This document shows positions 45,580-55,846 of a DNA stretch of 64,000 nt, in pieces (within the stretch, counting starts at the first letter, position 1; the number at the start of each line of letters is the position of its first letter). Source of the stretch: Xenophilus sp. E41 (lineage in GTDB: Bacteria; Pseudomonadota; Gammaproteobacteria; Burkholderiales; Burkholderiaceae_C); NCBI RefSeq assembly GCF_003671765.1, contig NZ_QPIB01000012.1, positions 325,339 through 389,338 on the forward strand, in the 5' to 3' direction. Position numbers and translations under genes: made by a program. The notes under the pieces were generated by a model. It had not been told where the DNA came from, ran no database searches, and saw nothing but the letters and a program-made list of their open reading frames with translations.

Positions 45580-46095
45580 ATGTTCGAAGTACTCGTCTTC
45601 GTCTACGAAAACTACTGGCGTGGTGACGCATGCCCCGAACCGCAACTGCTGGGCCGCAAGCTCAGCGCCAACGGATTCGATGCCGACGAGATCCGCGAAG
45701 CGCTTCAGTGGCTCGACGGCCTGAGCTTCGCGACGCAGGGCCTGCAGTGGACGCGCCACGAGGACGACCGCAGCGCCACGGTCACGCTGCAGATGGCCGA
45801 GGACGATGACTTCGTCCCTTCGCCGGACACGATGCGTGTGTATTCCGCAGCCGAACAGGCACACCTGGGCGCCGAGTGCCTGGGCTTCATCAGCTTTCTC
45901 GAATCGGCCGGCCTGCTGCCGGCGCGGCTGCGCGAAATCGTCATCGACCGTGCCATGGCAGCGCCCGGCGACCCGGTGGCGCTCGACGAACTGAAGATCA
46001 TCGTGCTGATGGTGCACTGGAGCACCGGCATCGAGCCCGATGCGCTGATGCTCGACGAACTCTGCGACGACACGCGCGACCGCGTGGCGCATTGA
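45580..46095 (+). CDS. smg: Smg/DUF494 family protein
   Basis: 171 residues of DUF494: M-F-E-V-L-V-F-V-Y-E-N-Y-W start, mostly helical, with the W-x-x-G-I-x-P-D-A-L-M-L-D-E-L end. Function unknown; neighbour of dprA as in many proteobacteria. Upstream 16 codons are unconserved so ATG 45580 is used. Convergent with the DUF1631 gene, leaving only 15 bp. Confidence 0.92.
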   Translation: MFEVLVFVYENYWRGDACPEPQLLGRKLSANGFDADEIREALQWLDGLSFATQGLQWTRHEDDRSATVTLQMAEDDDFVPSPDTMRVYSAAEQAHLGAECLGFISFLESAGLLPARLREIVIDRAMAAPGDPVALDELKIIVLMVHWSTGIEPDALMLDELCDDTRDRVAH

Positions 46096-46110
46096 GCACC
46101 AGGCCCACCT

Positions 46111-48543
46111 TCAGTTGAGCAGGCGCTCCGGGTTGGCGTCGAGCTTGGCCAGGGCCTCCCGCGTGGCGCGCGCGGTCAGCGTCTCCTCCTCGGCAGGCAC
46201 CAGCAGGCCAGCCTGCAGATAGGACGCCAGCCGCCCCGCCTGGATGAGGAACTTGCGGCCGTCGGCGGCGGCGAACAGGTGCAGGTGCTTGCGCTCGCTG
46301 CGCCAGACGAACTGGACCTGGCTCGCCCGGCCGTTGTGGTCCAGCATGAACCAGTTGCCCACCTGCAACTCGTGCGCCCAGGTGAGCATGTCCTCGGTGA
46401 CCTTGGTGCCGGTGTTGGGCACCACCTCGATCGACGCGGCGTCCACGCCCAGCAGCAGTTCGATGCTGGCGGCGTCCATCGGCATCTCGGTGCCGCCCTC
46501 CTCGTCGCCCACGAAGTCCTCGAGGTTCGTGAGGCGCGACGCCATTGCCTCGATCTGCGCCGGCGAGATGGTCGCCGTCTTCGACATGAACGCATCCGAC
46601 AGCGTCTTGCCGATCGTCTTGATGTGCTCTTCCTGCGGCGCGCCCGTCACGCCCAGCAGTTCCATGCCCTGGCGCAGGCGCTGCAGCAGCTTGGGCAGTT
46701 CCTGGATCACGCGCGCGCGGTCGGTCCGGTTGGGCTTGGCGCTCGCGGCCCACACCAGCTCGGAGGCCACGCGCTTGAGCATCACGGTCTGCTCGTCCTG
46801 CCCGCCGTACTTCAGCGCGGCCAGCGCCAGCACCTCGGCCCAGACCTTGAACAGGAACTCGCGGATCTCCTCGCGCACCGGCATGTCGTTGAGCATCTTG
46901 CGCAGCTCGATGGTGTACTGGATCGCCATCGTCTCCTTCTGCTCGACCTGCTGCGCCACGCTCATGAGCTTCTTGGTGGCATCGCCCTGCGTCAGGTACT
47001 TGTTCAGGAAGGCCACGAACTCGTCGTACACCAGCTTGAACACGCGCTGCCCGGTCTCGGGGTACTGCTCGATGACCTGGACCACCCGACGAATCTCGTT
47101 CTCGAGCGCGCTGCCGGAGATGGCGGCGGCGTCGAAGCCCATCACGACCGAGCCCATGCGGTCGATCAGCATGCGCGCCGGATGCTGCAGCGTGCCGAAG
47201 AACTCGGGCTCGGCGATCGCCACGCGCAGCACCGGCATCTGCAGGCGGGCGAACCACACGCGCGCCGAGAAGGGAATGCGCTCCTCGGCCAGGATGGCCT
47301 GGAACATCAGGGCGACGATCTCGACGGTGGCCTTGTCGGCGGTGGTCGGCGCCTGGCGCTTGAGCTCGTTCGACCGGCGCCGCAGCTCTGCCGCGCTGCG
47401 CTGCACCGCCATCGCACCACCGTCGCCGCCCACGTCCGCACCCACCACGTAGGCGGAACTGCCGACCTGGTAGGCGGCGCCCGCGTCGGCGATGGCCGCG
47501 ATGAACGCCGGAGAGCCGCCCGGCACGGGGACGCCGCCGGATCCCGGTGGACCTCCGAGCGGCGCGCCTGCCGGCACGCCGCCGGTGACGGCGCCGACGA
47601 AGCGGCGCAGGCTCACGAGCACGCCCTGGGCACGCTGGCGCGCGGCCAGGAAGGGCGACATGCCGGTGGCAACCAGCGTGTCCTGGCCCAGGCTTCCCGG
47701 CGCGCCGAGCGGCCCTGACGGCCGCACGCCGATCGCGGCCGGGGCAAAGCCCGCCATGCCCGGCGGAATGCCGGGGGCGCTGCCGCCCGCGCCCTGCCAG
47801 GACGCGGCCTGCGGCTGCGACGCCATCGGCGTGGGATAGCCCGCGCCCAACGGTGCCGGCCCCGACGGGCCCGTCCCGCCGGCTGGCTTGCGCACCAGTC
47901 GCTTGAGATCGATCTCGGGCATCACGCCCTTGGAGATCAGGAAGGCATTCGCTTCCTTGTAGGCCTTGACGGCCGCTTCGCCCAGCTGCGCGTGCAGCAG
48001 GCCCTGCACCTGGGTCCAGAGCTGGCGGCTCATGCCCGCTGCAAGCCACTGGTCGACCAGGAGCTTGGCCAGGAACTCGGGCTTGAGCACATCGCCCGCA
48101 CGCAGCTCGTCGCTGCCTTCGAGGTACTGGATGCGCAGGCGCAGGTCGTTGAGCTCGAAGTTGGCCTTGTCCTGGATCGCCAGCGCGAGGCGCGAGGACA
48201 GGATGTTGTTCTCCACCACCTCGTCCCCGACCAGCTCGAGGCGCAGCGAGTTGCCGCCGCTGGAGGGCCCCTCCGAGGCCACACCGGCCGTGGTGCCCAG
48301 CGCCTTGCGCCATTGCGCGCGCGACAGCGACACCCAGTTCGACTCCGCGCCGCGGTAGGCGACCAGGTTGTCGCGGCTCTCCTGCATCGTGCGCGCCGTG
48401 CCGGTTTCGTCGGCCAGCGACACCAGACGCTCCCGCACGGCCTGCGCGGCGCTGCCGATCGCGGCGTCGGTCGCCTGCACGAAGCGCTCTCGCGTCTCGC
48501 GGGCGAGCTGCAGGCCGAATTCGGACGCGGACGCGGTGCTCAT
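46111..48543 (-). CDS. DUF1631 family protein
   Basis: 810 residues, soluble, mostly helical, with a Gly/Ala/Pro-rich middle linker (about 215-340). Matches DUF1631 by the L-S-x-E-x-L-F-x-L-P type blocks and overall length; C-terminal region ends in L-x-P-E-R-L-L-N. Found in gamma- and betaproteobacteria, role unknown. Start ATG 48543 is preferred over an extended frame of 26 codons upstream. Terminator of secF lies just in front of it. Confidence 0.82.
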   Translation of the reverse strand: MSTASASEFGLQLARETRERFVQATDAAIGSAAQAVRERLVSLADETGTARTMQESRDNLVAYRGAESNWVSLSRAQWRKALGTTAGVASEGPSSGGNSLRLELVGDEVVENNILSSRLALAIQDKANFELNDLRLRIQYLEGSDELRAGDVLKPEFLAKLLVDQWLAAGMSRQLWTQVQGLLHAQLGEAAVKAYKEANAFLISKGVMPEIDLKRLVRKPAGGTGPSGPAPLGAGYPTPMASQPQAASWQGAGGSAPGIPPGMAGFAPAAIGVRPSGPLGAPGSLGQDTLVATGMSPFLAARQRAQGVLVSLRRFVGAVTGGVPAGAPLGGPPGSGGVPVPGGSPAFIAAIADAGAAYQVGSSAYVVGADVGGDGGAMAVQRSAAELRRRSNELKRQAPTTADKATVEIVALMFQAILAEERIPFSARVWFARLQMPVLRVAIAEPEFFGTLQHPARMLIDRMGSVVMGFDAAAISGSALENEIRRVVQVIEQYPETGQRVFKLVYDEFVAFLNKYLTQGDATKKLMSVAQQVEQKETMAIQYTIELRKMLNDMPVREEIREFLFKVWAEVLALAALKYGGQDEQTVMLKRVASELVWAASAKPNRTDRARVIQELPKLLQRLRQGMELLGVTGAPQEEHIKTIGKTLSDAFMSKTATISPAQIEAMASRLTNLEDFVGDEEGGTEMPMDAASIELLLGVDAASIEVVPNTGTKVTEDMLTWAHELQVGNWFMLDHNGRASQVQFVWRSERKHLHLFAAADGRKFLIQAGRLASYLQAGLLVPAEEETLTARATREALAKLDANPERLLN

Positions 48544-48638
48544 GAGGATTGTGTCGGTGTGGGAGAAAATGTTACAGCACCACAGCGTGCCGCGCGCGGC
48601 ATTCAGGCGCAAGCGCCTCAACCCGGAGGCCGCACGCG

Positions 48639-48663
48639 AAAAGGCCCGGCAAATGCCGGGCCT
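48639..48663 (-). terminator. Rho-independent terminator after secF
   Basis: Stem AGGCCCGGC (48642-48650) with GCCGGGCCT (48655-48663), 4-base loop, followed on the minus strand by TTTT. Ends the yajC-secD-secF transcript. Confidence 0.85.
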
Positions 48664-48681
48664 GCTGCATCGTATCGGTCC

Positions 48682-49635
48682 TCAGACCACCGCCCCGGAA
48701 TTCGGGTCGTTGGGGTCATCCTTCTTGTGGACGGGGCCCTTCACCAGGTCCTCGCGCTTGACGCCCAGCCACATCGCGATGGCTGCCGCCACGAAGCACG
48801 ACGAGTAGATGCCGAAGCAGATGCCGATGGTCAGCGCCAGCGCGAAGTAGTGCAGCGTCGGTCCGCCGAAGAAGAACATCGACAGCACCACGAGCTGCGT
48901 GGAGCCGTGCGTGATGATGGTCCGGCTGATGGTGCCCGTGATGGCGCTGTCGATGATCTCGACGGTCGTCATCTTGCGGTAGCGCCGGAAGTTCTCGCGG
49001 ATCCGGTCGAAGATCACCACCGACTCGTTCACCGAGTAGCCCAGCACGGCCAGCACCGCCGCCAGCACCGCCAGCGAGAACTCCCACTGGAAGAAGGCGA
49101 AGAAGCCCAGGATGATCACCACGTCGTGCAGGTTGGCCAGCACGGTCGACAGCGCGAACTTCCATTCGAAGCGGAAGGCCAGGTAGATCATGATGCCGAC
49201 CACCACCATCGCCAGCGCCTTCAGGCCGTTGGTGGTGAGTTCCTCGCCCACCTGCGGGCCGACGAACTCGTTGCCGCGCAGCGTCGCGGTGGTGTCGGCG
49301 GCCTTGAGTGCGTCCATCACCTGGGCGCTCTGCTGGGCCGAGGTCTGGCCCTTCTGCACCGGCAGGCGGATCTGCACGTCGCGCGACGAGCCGTAGTTCT
49401 GCACCAGCACGTCGGCATAGCCGAGCTTGCTGATCGTCTCGCGGACCTTGCCCACGTCGACCGGCTGTTCGTAGGCGACTTCCATCACCGTGCCGCCGGT
49501 GAATTCCACCGACAGGTGCAGCCCGCGGTGGAAGATGAAGAACACCGCCAGCGCGAAGGTGAGGATCGAGATCGCGTTCAGCACCAGCGCATGGCGCATG
49601 AACGGGATGGTCTTGTGGATGCGGAAAAACTCCAT
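48682..49635 (-). CDS. secF: Protein translocase subunit SecF
   Basis: 317 residues, six membrane helices and a large first periplasmic loop containing L-S-V-E-F-T-G-G-T. With SecD it uses the proton gradient to pull proteins through SecYEG. C-terminal tail is acidic/hydrophilic. Starts 10 bp after secD. Confidence 0.97.
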   Translation of the reverse strand: MEFFRIHKTIPFMRHALVLNAISILTFALAVFFIFHRGLHLSVEFTGGTVMEVAYEQPVDVGKVRETISKLGYADVLVQNYGSSRDVQIRLPVQKGQTSAQQSAQVMDALKAADTTATLRGNEFVGPQVGEELTTNGLKALAMVVVGIMIYLAFRFEWKFALSTVLANLHDVVIILGFFAFFQWEFSLAVLAAVLAVLGYSVNESVVIFDRIRENFRRYRKMTTVEIIDSAITGTISRTIITHGSTQLVVLSMFFFGGPTLHYFALALTIGICFGIYSSCFVAAAIAMWLGVKREDLVKGPVHKKDDPNDPNSGAVV

Positions 49636-49645
49636 CGCGGGCTCC

Positions 49646-51529
49646 TTACTTGGCGTCGGCCGCGATGGCCGTGTCGGTGGCAGGCTTCCAGACCGTACCG
49701 ATGGACACGGTCTTGAGCTTCTTCTTGCGGCCGTACCAGAAGTTCACCAGCCCGCGCGAGAAGAACACGGCCGAGAACATCGAGGTCACGATGCCGATGC
49801 AGTGCACCACCGCGAAGCCGCGGATCGGGCCGGAGCCGAAGGCCAGCAGCGCGATGCCGGCGATCAGCGTGGTCACGTTCGAGTCGAGGATGGTGCCCCA
49901 CGCACGGTCGTAGCCGGCGTGGATCGCAGCCTGAGGCGAGGCACCGTTGCGCAGTTCCTCGCGCACGCGCTCGTTGATCAGCACGTTCGAGTCGATGGCC
50001 ACGCCGATCGCCAGTGCCATGGCCGCGATGCCCGGCAGCGTGAGCGTGGCCTGCAGCAGCGACAGGATCGCCACCAGCAGCAGCAGGTTGACGGCCAGCG
50101 CGATCGAGGAGAACACGCCGAACAGCGCGTAGTACACGCACATGAACAGCATGATCGCCAGGAAGCCGTAGAGCACGCTCTTGAAGCCCTTGTCGATGTT
50201 GTCGGCCCCCAGGCTCGGGCCGATGGTGCGTTCCTGGATGATCTCCATCGGCGCAGCCAGCGAGCCGGCGCGCAGCAGCAGCGCCAGGTCGTTGGCCTCG
50301 GTGATGCCCATCGCGCCCGAGATCGAGAAGCGCGTGCCCAGTTCGCCACGGATGGTGGCCACCGAGATCGCCTCGCCCTTGCCCTTCTCGAACAGGATGA
50401 TGGCCATGCCCTTGTTCAGGTTCTCGCGGCTGACGTCGCGCATCACGCGGCCGCCCTTGGCGTCCATGGTCAGCGTGACGCCGGGCTCCTGCTTCTGCGA
50501 GTCGAAGCCGGCCTGCGCGTCGCTCAGGTTCTCGCCCGTCACCAGCACCTGCTTCTTGACGATCACCGGCTGGCCGGTGCGCGTCGGGAAGCGCTCGGAC
50601 CCGAAGGGCACCGGGCCATTGCCCAGCGCCGCGGCGCGGCCCTCGGGGCTTTCATCGACCAGGCGCATTTCGAGCGTGGCGGTACGGCCCAGGATGTCCT
50701 TGGCCTTGGCCGTGTCCTGCACGCCGGGCAACTGCACCACGATCCGGTCCAGGCCCTGCTGCTGGATCACCGGCTCGGCCACGCCCAGCTCGTTGATGCG
50801 GTTGTGCAGCGTCGTGATGTTCTGCTTGAGCGCCTGGTCCTGCAGGCGGCGCGCCGCCTCGGGCTTGATGCTGATGGCCAGCTTCCAGTCGTTGCCTTCC
50901 TGGCTCTCGACCGCCGTGAGGTCGGCGAACTGATCGGTGAGAATGTTCTTGGCCGCGTCCTTGGTGGCGGCGTCACGGAAGCGCGCCTCGAGCGACTGGC
51001 CGTTGCGCGTGACCGAGCTGCCGCGCAGGTTCTTGTCGCGGAAGGCGCTGCGCAGGTCGCTGGCGAAGGTCTCGGTGCGCTTGTCGAGGGCGCCCTTCAT
51101 GTCGACCTGCAGCACGAAGTCCACGCCGCCGCGCAGGTCCAGGCCGAGGTACATCGGGTAGGCGTGCAGCGCCGTGAGCCAGGCCGGCGAACGCGAGGCG
51201 AGGTTCAGCGCCACGGTGTAGCCCGGGTCGCTCGCATCGGGCACCAGCGCGCGCTGGAGCACGTCGCGTGCCTTGAGCTGCTCGTCGGGCGTCGCGAAGC
51301 GCGCACGCACCGAGCTGGCATCGAGCGTCAGCAGGTCGGGCGTGAGGTTGGCCGCCTTGAGGGCCTCCTCCACGCGCGCCTGCGTGGCCGCGTCGACCTT
51401 GACGGTCGACTTGGCCGCCGAGACCTGCACGGCCGGCGCCTCGCCGAAGAAATTGGGCAGGGCGTAGATGAGCCCCAACAGCAGCACGATCACGATGATC
51501 GCGTACTTCCAGACCGGATAACGGTTCAT
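49646..51529 (-). CDS. secD: Protein translocase subunit SecD
   Basis: 627 residues. One N-terminal helix, large periplasmic P1 head (about 30-450, with G-L-D-L-R-G-G), then five C-terminal helices with the G-I-A-A-M-A-L-A-I-G-V-A-I-D-S-N-V-L-I-N motif. ATG 51529 is used; a TTG seven codons upstream has no better ribosome site. Paired with secF and yajC. Confidence 0.97.
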   Translation of the reverse strand: MNRYPVWKYAIIVIVLLLGLIYALPNFFGEAPAVQVSAAKSTVKVDAATQARVEEALKAANLTPDLLTLDASSVRARFATPDEQLKARDVLQRALVPDASDPGYTVALNLASRSPAWLTALHAYPMYLGLDLRGGVDFVLQVDMKGALDKRTETFASDLRSAFRDKNLRGSSVTRNGQSLEARFRDAATKDAAKNILTDQFADLTAVESQEGNDWKLAISIKPEAARRLQDQALKQNITTLHNRINELGVAEPVIQQQGLDRIVVQLPGVQDTAKAKDILGRTATLEMRLVDESPEGRAAALGNGPVPFGSERFPTRTGQPVIVKKQVLVTGENLSDAQAGFDSQKQEPGVTLTMDAKGGRVMRDVSRENLNKGMAIILFEKGKGEAISVATIRGELGTRFSISGAMGITEANDLALLLRAGSLAAPMEIIQERTIGPSLGADNIDKGFKSVLYGFLAIMLFMCVYYALFGVFSSIALAVNLLLLVAILSLLQATLTLPGIAAMALAIGVAIDSNVLINERVREELRNGASPQAAIHAGYDRAWGTILDSNVTTLIAGIALLAFGSGPIRGFAVVHCIGIVTSMFSAVFFSRGLVNFWYGRKKKLKTVSIGTVWKPATDTAIAADAK

Positions 51530-51643
51530 GATCGCGCGTATTGCCTGCAAAAACGCATGGGCCCGAACGGCGCGGAGGCCGGCCCCACTCGCGTGGCGGC
51601 GGCCTCCGGCATGGGCGCCCGTGCGGCGTCTTCCTTACTTGTC

Positions 51644-51976
51644 TTACTTGTACGAGCCCTTGGGCAGCACCTGGACCACGGCGCTGCGCTGGACCTTGAT
51701 CTCCACGCCGTTGGCGATTTCGAGCGTGAGGAACTGGTCGCCCAGCACGCTGATGCGGCCCAGCAGGCCGCCGGCGGTGGCCACTTCGTCGCCCTTGGCC
51801 AGCGCGTCGAGCATGGCGCGCGCTTCCTTCTGGCGCTTCATCTGCGGGCGGATCATCACGAAGTACAGCACCACGAACATCAGCAGCAGCGGCAGCATGC
51901 TGGCGAGCGAGGACATCATGTCGCCGCCACCGGAAGCGGCCGGGGCGGTCTGGGCGAAAGCAGTGGAAATGAACAA
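51644..51976 (-). CDS. yajC: Preprotein translocase subunit YajC, TTG start
   Basis: 110 residues. One membrane helix (about 24-44, L-P-L-L-L-M-F-V-V-L-Y) and a cytoplasmic domain. I place the start at TTG 51976 because the YajC N-terminus is (M)-F-I-S-T-A-F-A-Q and GGAGA lies about 6 bases before it; an upstream TTG four codons earlier would put that GGAGA inside the gene. Accessory to SecDF. Confidence 0.9.
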   Translation of the reverse strand: MFISTAFAQTAPAASGGGDMMSSLASMLPLLLMFVVLYFVMIRPQMKRQKEARAMLDALAKGDEVATAGGLLGRISVLGDQFLTLEIANGVEIKVQRSAVVQVLPKGSYK

Positions 51977-52168
51977 GGGCGTCTCCAACGGAGGTCAGGG
52001 ATGGGAGCGCAGGCGCGGCCGGCGGCTCCGAGGCCGCAGGGCGCGGCCGGCACGCGCCACCCGGCGGGCAGCGCACAACCGGGGGATTGTATGCGCCGGG
52101 CCTGGGGCCGCCGGGGCCTATCCCACCAGGCGCTCCGGGCATTGGCGCCCCTTGCCCTGCAAGCGGCC

Positions 52169-52230
52169 GCTATGTTTTTGATAGCTGGTAGCGCAGGCAG
52201 AGCGGGCGCCAACGCCCGATTCGGCTTGTA
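52169..52230 (+). repeat. Interspersed element, copy 7 (yajC/iorAB gap)
   Basis: Core GCTATGTTTTTGATAGC (52169-52185), then GGTAGCGCAGGC and a GC-rich hairpin (CGGGCGCCAACGCCCG). It lies just past the end of the iorAB stop (52235) on the minus strand, where the hairpin could help end that transcript. Confidence 0.65.
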
Positions 52231-52234
52231 AGCC

Positions 52235-55200
52235 TCAGGCGACCGCGCGCTGCGCACCCTGCGGCGCACGCCAGCGCGCCAGCAGGTCGGTCCAGCGGAT
52301 GCGGGCGGCCGCCAGGTTGCGCTCCTTGACGTGGCCGTAGCCGCGGATCTGCTCCGGCAGCGCCGCGATCTCCACCGCCAGCGCGTGCTTGTCGGCCGTC
52401 AGGCCGCGCAGCAGCTCCTCGACGGTGGCGCGGTACTCGCCGATCAGGGCACGTTCCGTCTTGCGCTCCTCGGTGCGGCCGAAGGGGTCGAGCGCGGTGC
52501 CGCGCAGGCCCTTGAGCTTCGCCAGCAGCTTGAAGCCGGTGAGCATCGACGGCCCGTACTTCTTCTTGATCAGCTCGCCCTTGGCATTCTTCCTGGCCGT
52601 TGCCGGCGGCGCCAGGTGGTAATTCAGCGTGAAGTCGCCCTCGAACATGCCGTTGACCCTGGCCAGGAAGGCGGTGTCGCTGTGCAGGCGCGCGACCTCG
52701 TACTCGTCCTTGTAGGCCATCAGCTTGAAGAGGTAGCGCGCCACCGTCTCGGCCAGCGTGGTCTTGCCCGTCGGCGCCTCGGCCTGCTGCACCTTCTGCA
52801 CGAAGGCGCGGTACTGCTCGGCGTAGGCGGCGTTCTGGTAGGCGGTGAGGAATTCCACGCGGCGCGCCACCAGCGATTCGACGGTCTCGCGCTTCTTGAA
52901 CTCGATCACCTGCCCGGGGTTCAGGCGCCTGGCCATCTCGCCCGGTCGGTGCGCGGCCTGGCGGCCCCATTCGAAGGCCGCCTTGTTGGCATCGATCGCC
53001 ACGCCGTTGAGCTCGATGGCGCGCATGAGCGACTCGTGGCCCAGGGGGATCCATCCCTTCTGCCAGGCGTAGCCCAGGATCATCGGGTTCACGAAGATCG
53101 TGTCGCCCATGAGCTGCGTCGCGGCCGCGTCGGCGTCGAAGGCCCCGAGGCCCGCTTCGCCGACGGCCTTGGCGATCTGCACCGCGCAGGCGTCCTGCGG
53201 GTTCTGCCAGTTGGCGTTCTTCACGAAGCTGGCCGTGGGCGCGCTGTGGCTGTTCAGCGCCACGTGCGTGCGGCCCTCGCGCATGCGCGCCAGCGTTTCG
53301 TAGTTGACGGTGACGATCGGGTCGCAGGCCAGGATCAGATCGGCCGCGGCCGTGCCCACGCGGGTGGTGCGGATGTCGTTCTGCGAATCGCCGATGAGCA
53401 CGTGGCTCCAGGTCGCGCCGCCCTTTTGCGCCAGGCCCGCCGCGTCCTGGGTGACGATGCCCTTGCCCTCGATGTGCGCCGCCACGCCCAGCAGCTGGCC
53501 GATGGTGATGACGCCCGTGCCGCCGACGCCGGCCACCACGATGCCCCACACCTGCCCGCCGTGCAGCGAGGGCAGCGCCGGCTCGGGCAACGCGCCCATC
53601 TCTGCGGGCGTCGCGGCCTTCTCGGCCTTGGCCTTCTTCTTGAGCTGCCCGCCCTCGACGGTGATGAAGCTCGGGCAGAAGCCCTTCACGCAGCTCACGT
53701 CCTTGTTGCAGGTGCTCTGGTTGATGGTGCGCTTGCGGCCGAACTCGGTCTCCAGCGGCTCCACGCTCATGCAGTTGCTCTTCACGCTGCAGTCGCCGCA
53801 GCCTTCGCACACCAGGTCGTTGATGACCACGCGCACGGCCGGGTCCACGGCCTTGCCGCGCTTGCGGCGGCGGCGCTTCTCGGTGGCGCAGGTCTGGTCG
53901 TAGATGATGGCCGTGGTGCCGGCGATCTCGCGGAATTCGCGCTGGATCTCGTCGAGCTGGTCGCGGTGGCGCACCTGCACCTTCTCGCCGCCATAGCTGC
54001 CCGGAATCTGCACGCCCTCGTACTTCTGCGGCTCGTCGGTGACGATCACCACCTTCTTCGCGCCCTCGGCATGCAGGCTCTCGGCGATCTGCAGCACCGA
54101 GTGGCCCTCGGGCCGCTCGCCCACCTGCTGGCCGCCGGTCATGGCGACGGCGTCGTTGTAGAGCACCTTGTAGGTGATGTTCACGCCCGCCGCGATGCTC
54201 TGGCGGATGGCCAGCAGGCCGCTGTGGAAGTAGGTGCCGTCGCCGAGGTTGGCGAAGATGTGCTGCTCGTTCGAGAACGGCGCCTGGCCGACCCACGGCA
54301 CGCCTTCGCCGCCCATCTGCGTGAAGCCGTAGGTGGCGCGGTCCATCCAGTTGGCCATGTAGTGGCAGCCGATGCCGGCCATGGCGCGCGAGCCCTCGGG
54401 CACCACGGTGCTGGTGTTGTGCGGGCAGCCCGAGCAGAACCATGGCACCCGGTCGGCGCCCTGCACGCCGTCGGCCTGCAGCACCTGCATCGAGCGCTCC
54501 TTGGCCTCCAGGATGGCCATCTGCGCCTCGACGCGCGCCACCATGTCGGCGCCGCCCGATTCGAGCACGCCGGTCTTCTTCAGCCGCTGCACCAGGGCCT
54601 TGGCGATCAGCGCCGGGTTCAGGTCGGCATTGGCGCGCAGCAGCGTGTTGGCCGTCGGGTTGGGCATGGACCATTCGCCGCCCGAGTGGTCGTTGCCCAG
54701 CTCGTTGAACTTGCCCAGCACGTTCGGGCGCACGTCGGGACGCCAGTTGTAGAGCTCTTCCTTGAGCTGGTATTCGATGACCTGGCGCTTCTCCTCGACG
54801 ACCAGGATTTCCGTGAGGCCGGTGGCGAAGTCGCGCGTGAGCTGCGCCTCCAGCGGCCACACCACGTTGACCTTGTGCAGCCGGATGCCCAACTGGCGGC
54901 AGGCCGCGTCGTCCAGGCCCAGGTCGATCAGTGCCTGGCGCGTGTCGTTGAAGGCCTTGCCGCTGGCCATGATGCCGTAGCGGTCGTTGGGTCCTTCGAT
55001 GACGTTGTGGTTGAGCCGGTTGGCGCGGATGTACGCGAGCGCGGCGTACCACTTGTAGTGCATGAGGCGCGCCTCCTGCTCCAGCGGCGCGTCGGGCCAG
55101 CGGATGTGCAGGCCGCCGGGCGGCATCTCGAAATCGGTGGGGATGACGATGTCGACGCGCTCGGGGTCGATCATGGCCGTGGCGCTGGATTCGACGATCT

Positions 55201-55846
55201 CCTGGATCGTCTTCATGCCCGACCACACGCCCGAGAAGCGGCTCATCGCGAAGGCGTGGATGCCCAGGTCCAGGATCTCCTGCACGTTGGTCGGGAAGAA
55301 CACCGGCGTGCCGCAGGCCTTGAAGATGTGGTCGCTCTGGTGCGCCGCCGTGCTGCTCTTGGAGATGTGGTCGTCCCCCGCCACCGCGATCACGCCGCCC
55401 CAGGGCGTGGTGCCGGCCATGTTCGCGTGCTTGAAGACGTCGGAGCAGCGGTCCACGCCCGGCCCCTTGCCGTACCAGATGCCGAAGACGCCGTCGAACT
55501 TCTGCGTCTCCTTCGGCGAGAAGCCCAGCATCTGCGTGCCCCAGAGCGCCGTGGCCGCGAGCTCCTCGTTCACGCCGGGCTGGAACACGATGTTCTGCGC
55601 CTTGAGGTACTTGCTCGCCTTCCACAGCGCCTGGTCGTAGCCGCCGAGCGGCGAGCCGCGGTAGCCGCTGACGAAGCCCGCGGTGTTCTTGCCCTGCTGC
55701 GCATCGCGCAGGCGCTGCAGCATGGGCAGCTTGACCAGCGCCTGCACGCCGCTCATGAAGGCGCGGCCGTAGTCGAGGGAGTACTTGTCGTCGAGCGTGA
55801 CCGTCTCGAGGGCCTTGCGGATGTGCTCGGGCAGGGGGGCGTTCAT
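52235..55846 (-). CDS. Indolepyruvate ferredoxin oxidoreductase, fused subunits
   Basis: 1203 residues joining the alpha (thiamine diphosphate) and beta parts. N-terminal pyruvate-binding-like domain about 20-370, TPP domain about 420-620 (G-D-G-T-Y-F-H-S-G), 4Fe-4S site C-E-G-C-G-D-C plus further C-x3-C and C-x5-C nearby (about 690-740), and the gamma-like domain after about 770. It decarboxylates arylpyruvates to aryl-acetyl-CoA with ferredoxin in amino acid breakdown. Divergent from an Lrp/AsnC gene that probably controls it. Confidence 0.93.
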   Translation of the reverse strand: MNAPLPEHIRKALETVTLDDKYSLDYGRAFMSGVQALVKLPMLQRLRDAQQGKNTAGFVSGYRGSPLGGYDQALWKASKYLKAQNIVFQPGVNEELAATALWGTQMLGFSPKETQKFDGVFGIWYGKGPGVDRCSDVFKHANMAGTTPWGGVIAVAGDDHISKSSTAAHQSDHIFKACGTPVFFPTNVQEILDLGIHAFAMSRFSGVWSGMKTIQEIVESSATAMIDPERVDIVIPTDFEMPPGGLHIRWPDAPLEQEARLMHYKWYAALAYIRANRLNHNVIEGPNDRYGIMASGKAFNDTRQALIDLGLDDAACRQLGIRLHKVNVVWPLEAQLTRDFATGLTEILVVEEKRQVIEYQLKEELYNWRPDVRPNVLGKFNELGNDHSGGEWSMPNPTANTLLRANADLNPALIAKALVQRLKKTGVLESGGADMVARVEAQMAILEAKERSMQVLQADGVQGADRVPWFCSGCPHNTSTVVPEGSRAMAGIGCHYMANWMDRATYGFTQMGGEGVPWVGQAPFSNEQHIFANLGDGTYFHSGLLAIRQSIAAGVNITYKVLYNDAVAMTGGQQVGERPEGHSVLQIAESLHAEGAKKVVIVTDEPQKYEGVQIPGSYGGEKVQVRHRDQLDEIQREFREIAGTTAIIYDQTCATEKRRRRKRGKAVDPAVRVVINDLVCEGCGDCSVKSNCMSVEPLETEFGRKRTINQSTCNKDVSCVKGFCPSFITVEGGQLKKKAKAEKAATPAEMGALPEPALPSLHGGQVWGIVVAGVGGTGVITIGQLLGVAAHIEGKGIVTQDAAGLAQKGGATWSHVLIGDSQNDIRTTRVGTAAADLILACDPIVTVNYETLARMREGRTHVALNSHSAPTASFVKNANWQNPQDACAVQIAKAVGEAGLGAFDADAAATQLMGDTIFVNPMILGYAWQKGWIPLGHESLMRAIELNGVAIDANKAAFEWGRQAAHRPGEMARRLNPGQVIEFKKRETVESLVARRVEFLTAYQNAAYAEQYRAFVQKVQQAEAPTGKTTLAETVARYLFKLMAYKDEYEVARLHSDTAFLARVNGMFEGDFTLNYHLAPPATARKNAKGELIKKKYGPSMLTGFKLLAKLKGLRGTALDPFGRTEERKTERALIGEYRATVEELLRGLTADKHALAVEIAALPEQIRGYGHVKERNLAAARIRWTDLLARWRAPQGAQRAVA

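Noticed and set aside
51977-52168. Hidden tgt or queA gene upstream of yajC, as in many genomes
   Set aside because: Stretch has no such motifs; only the interspersed element is seen before iorAB ends.
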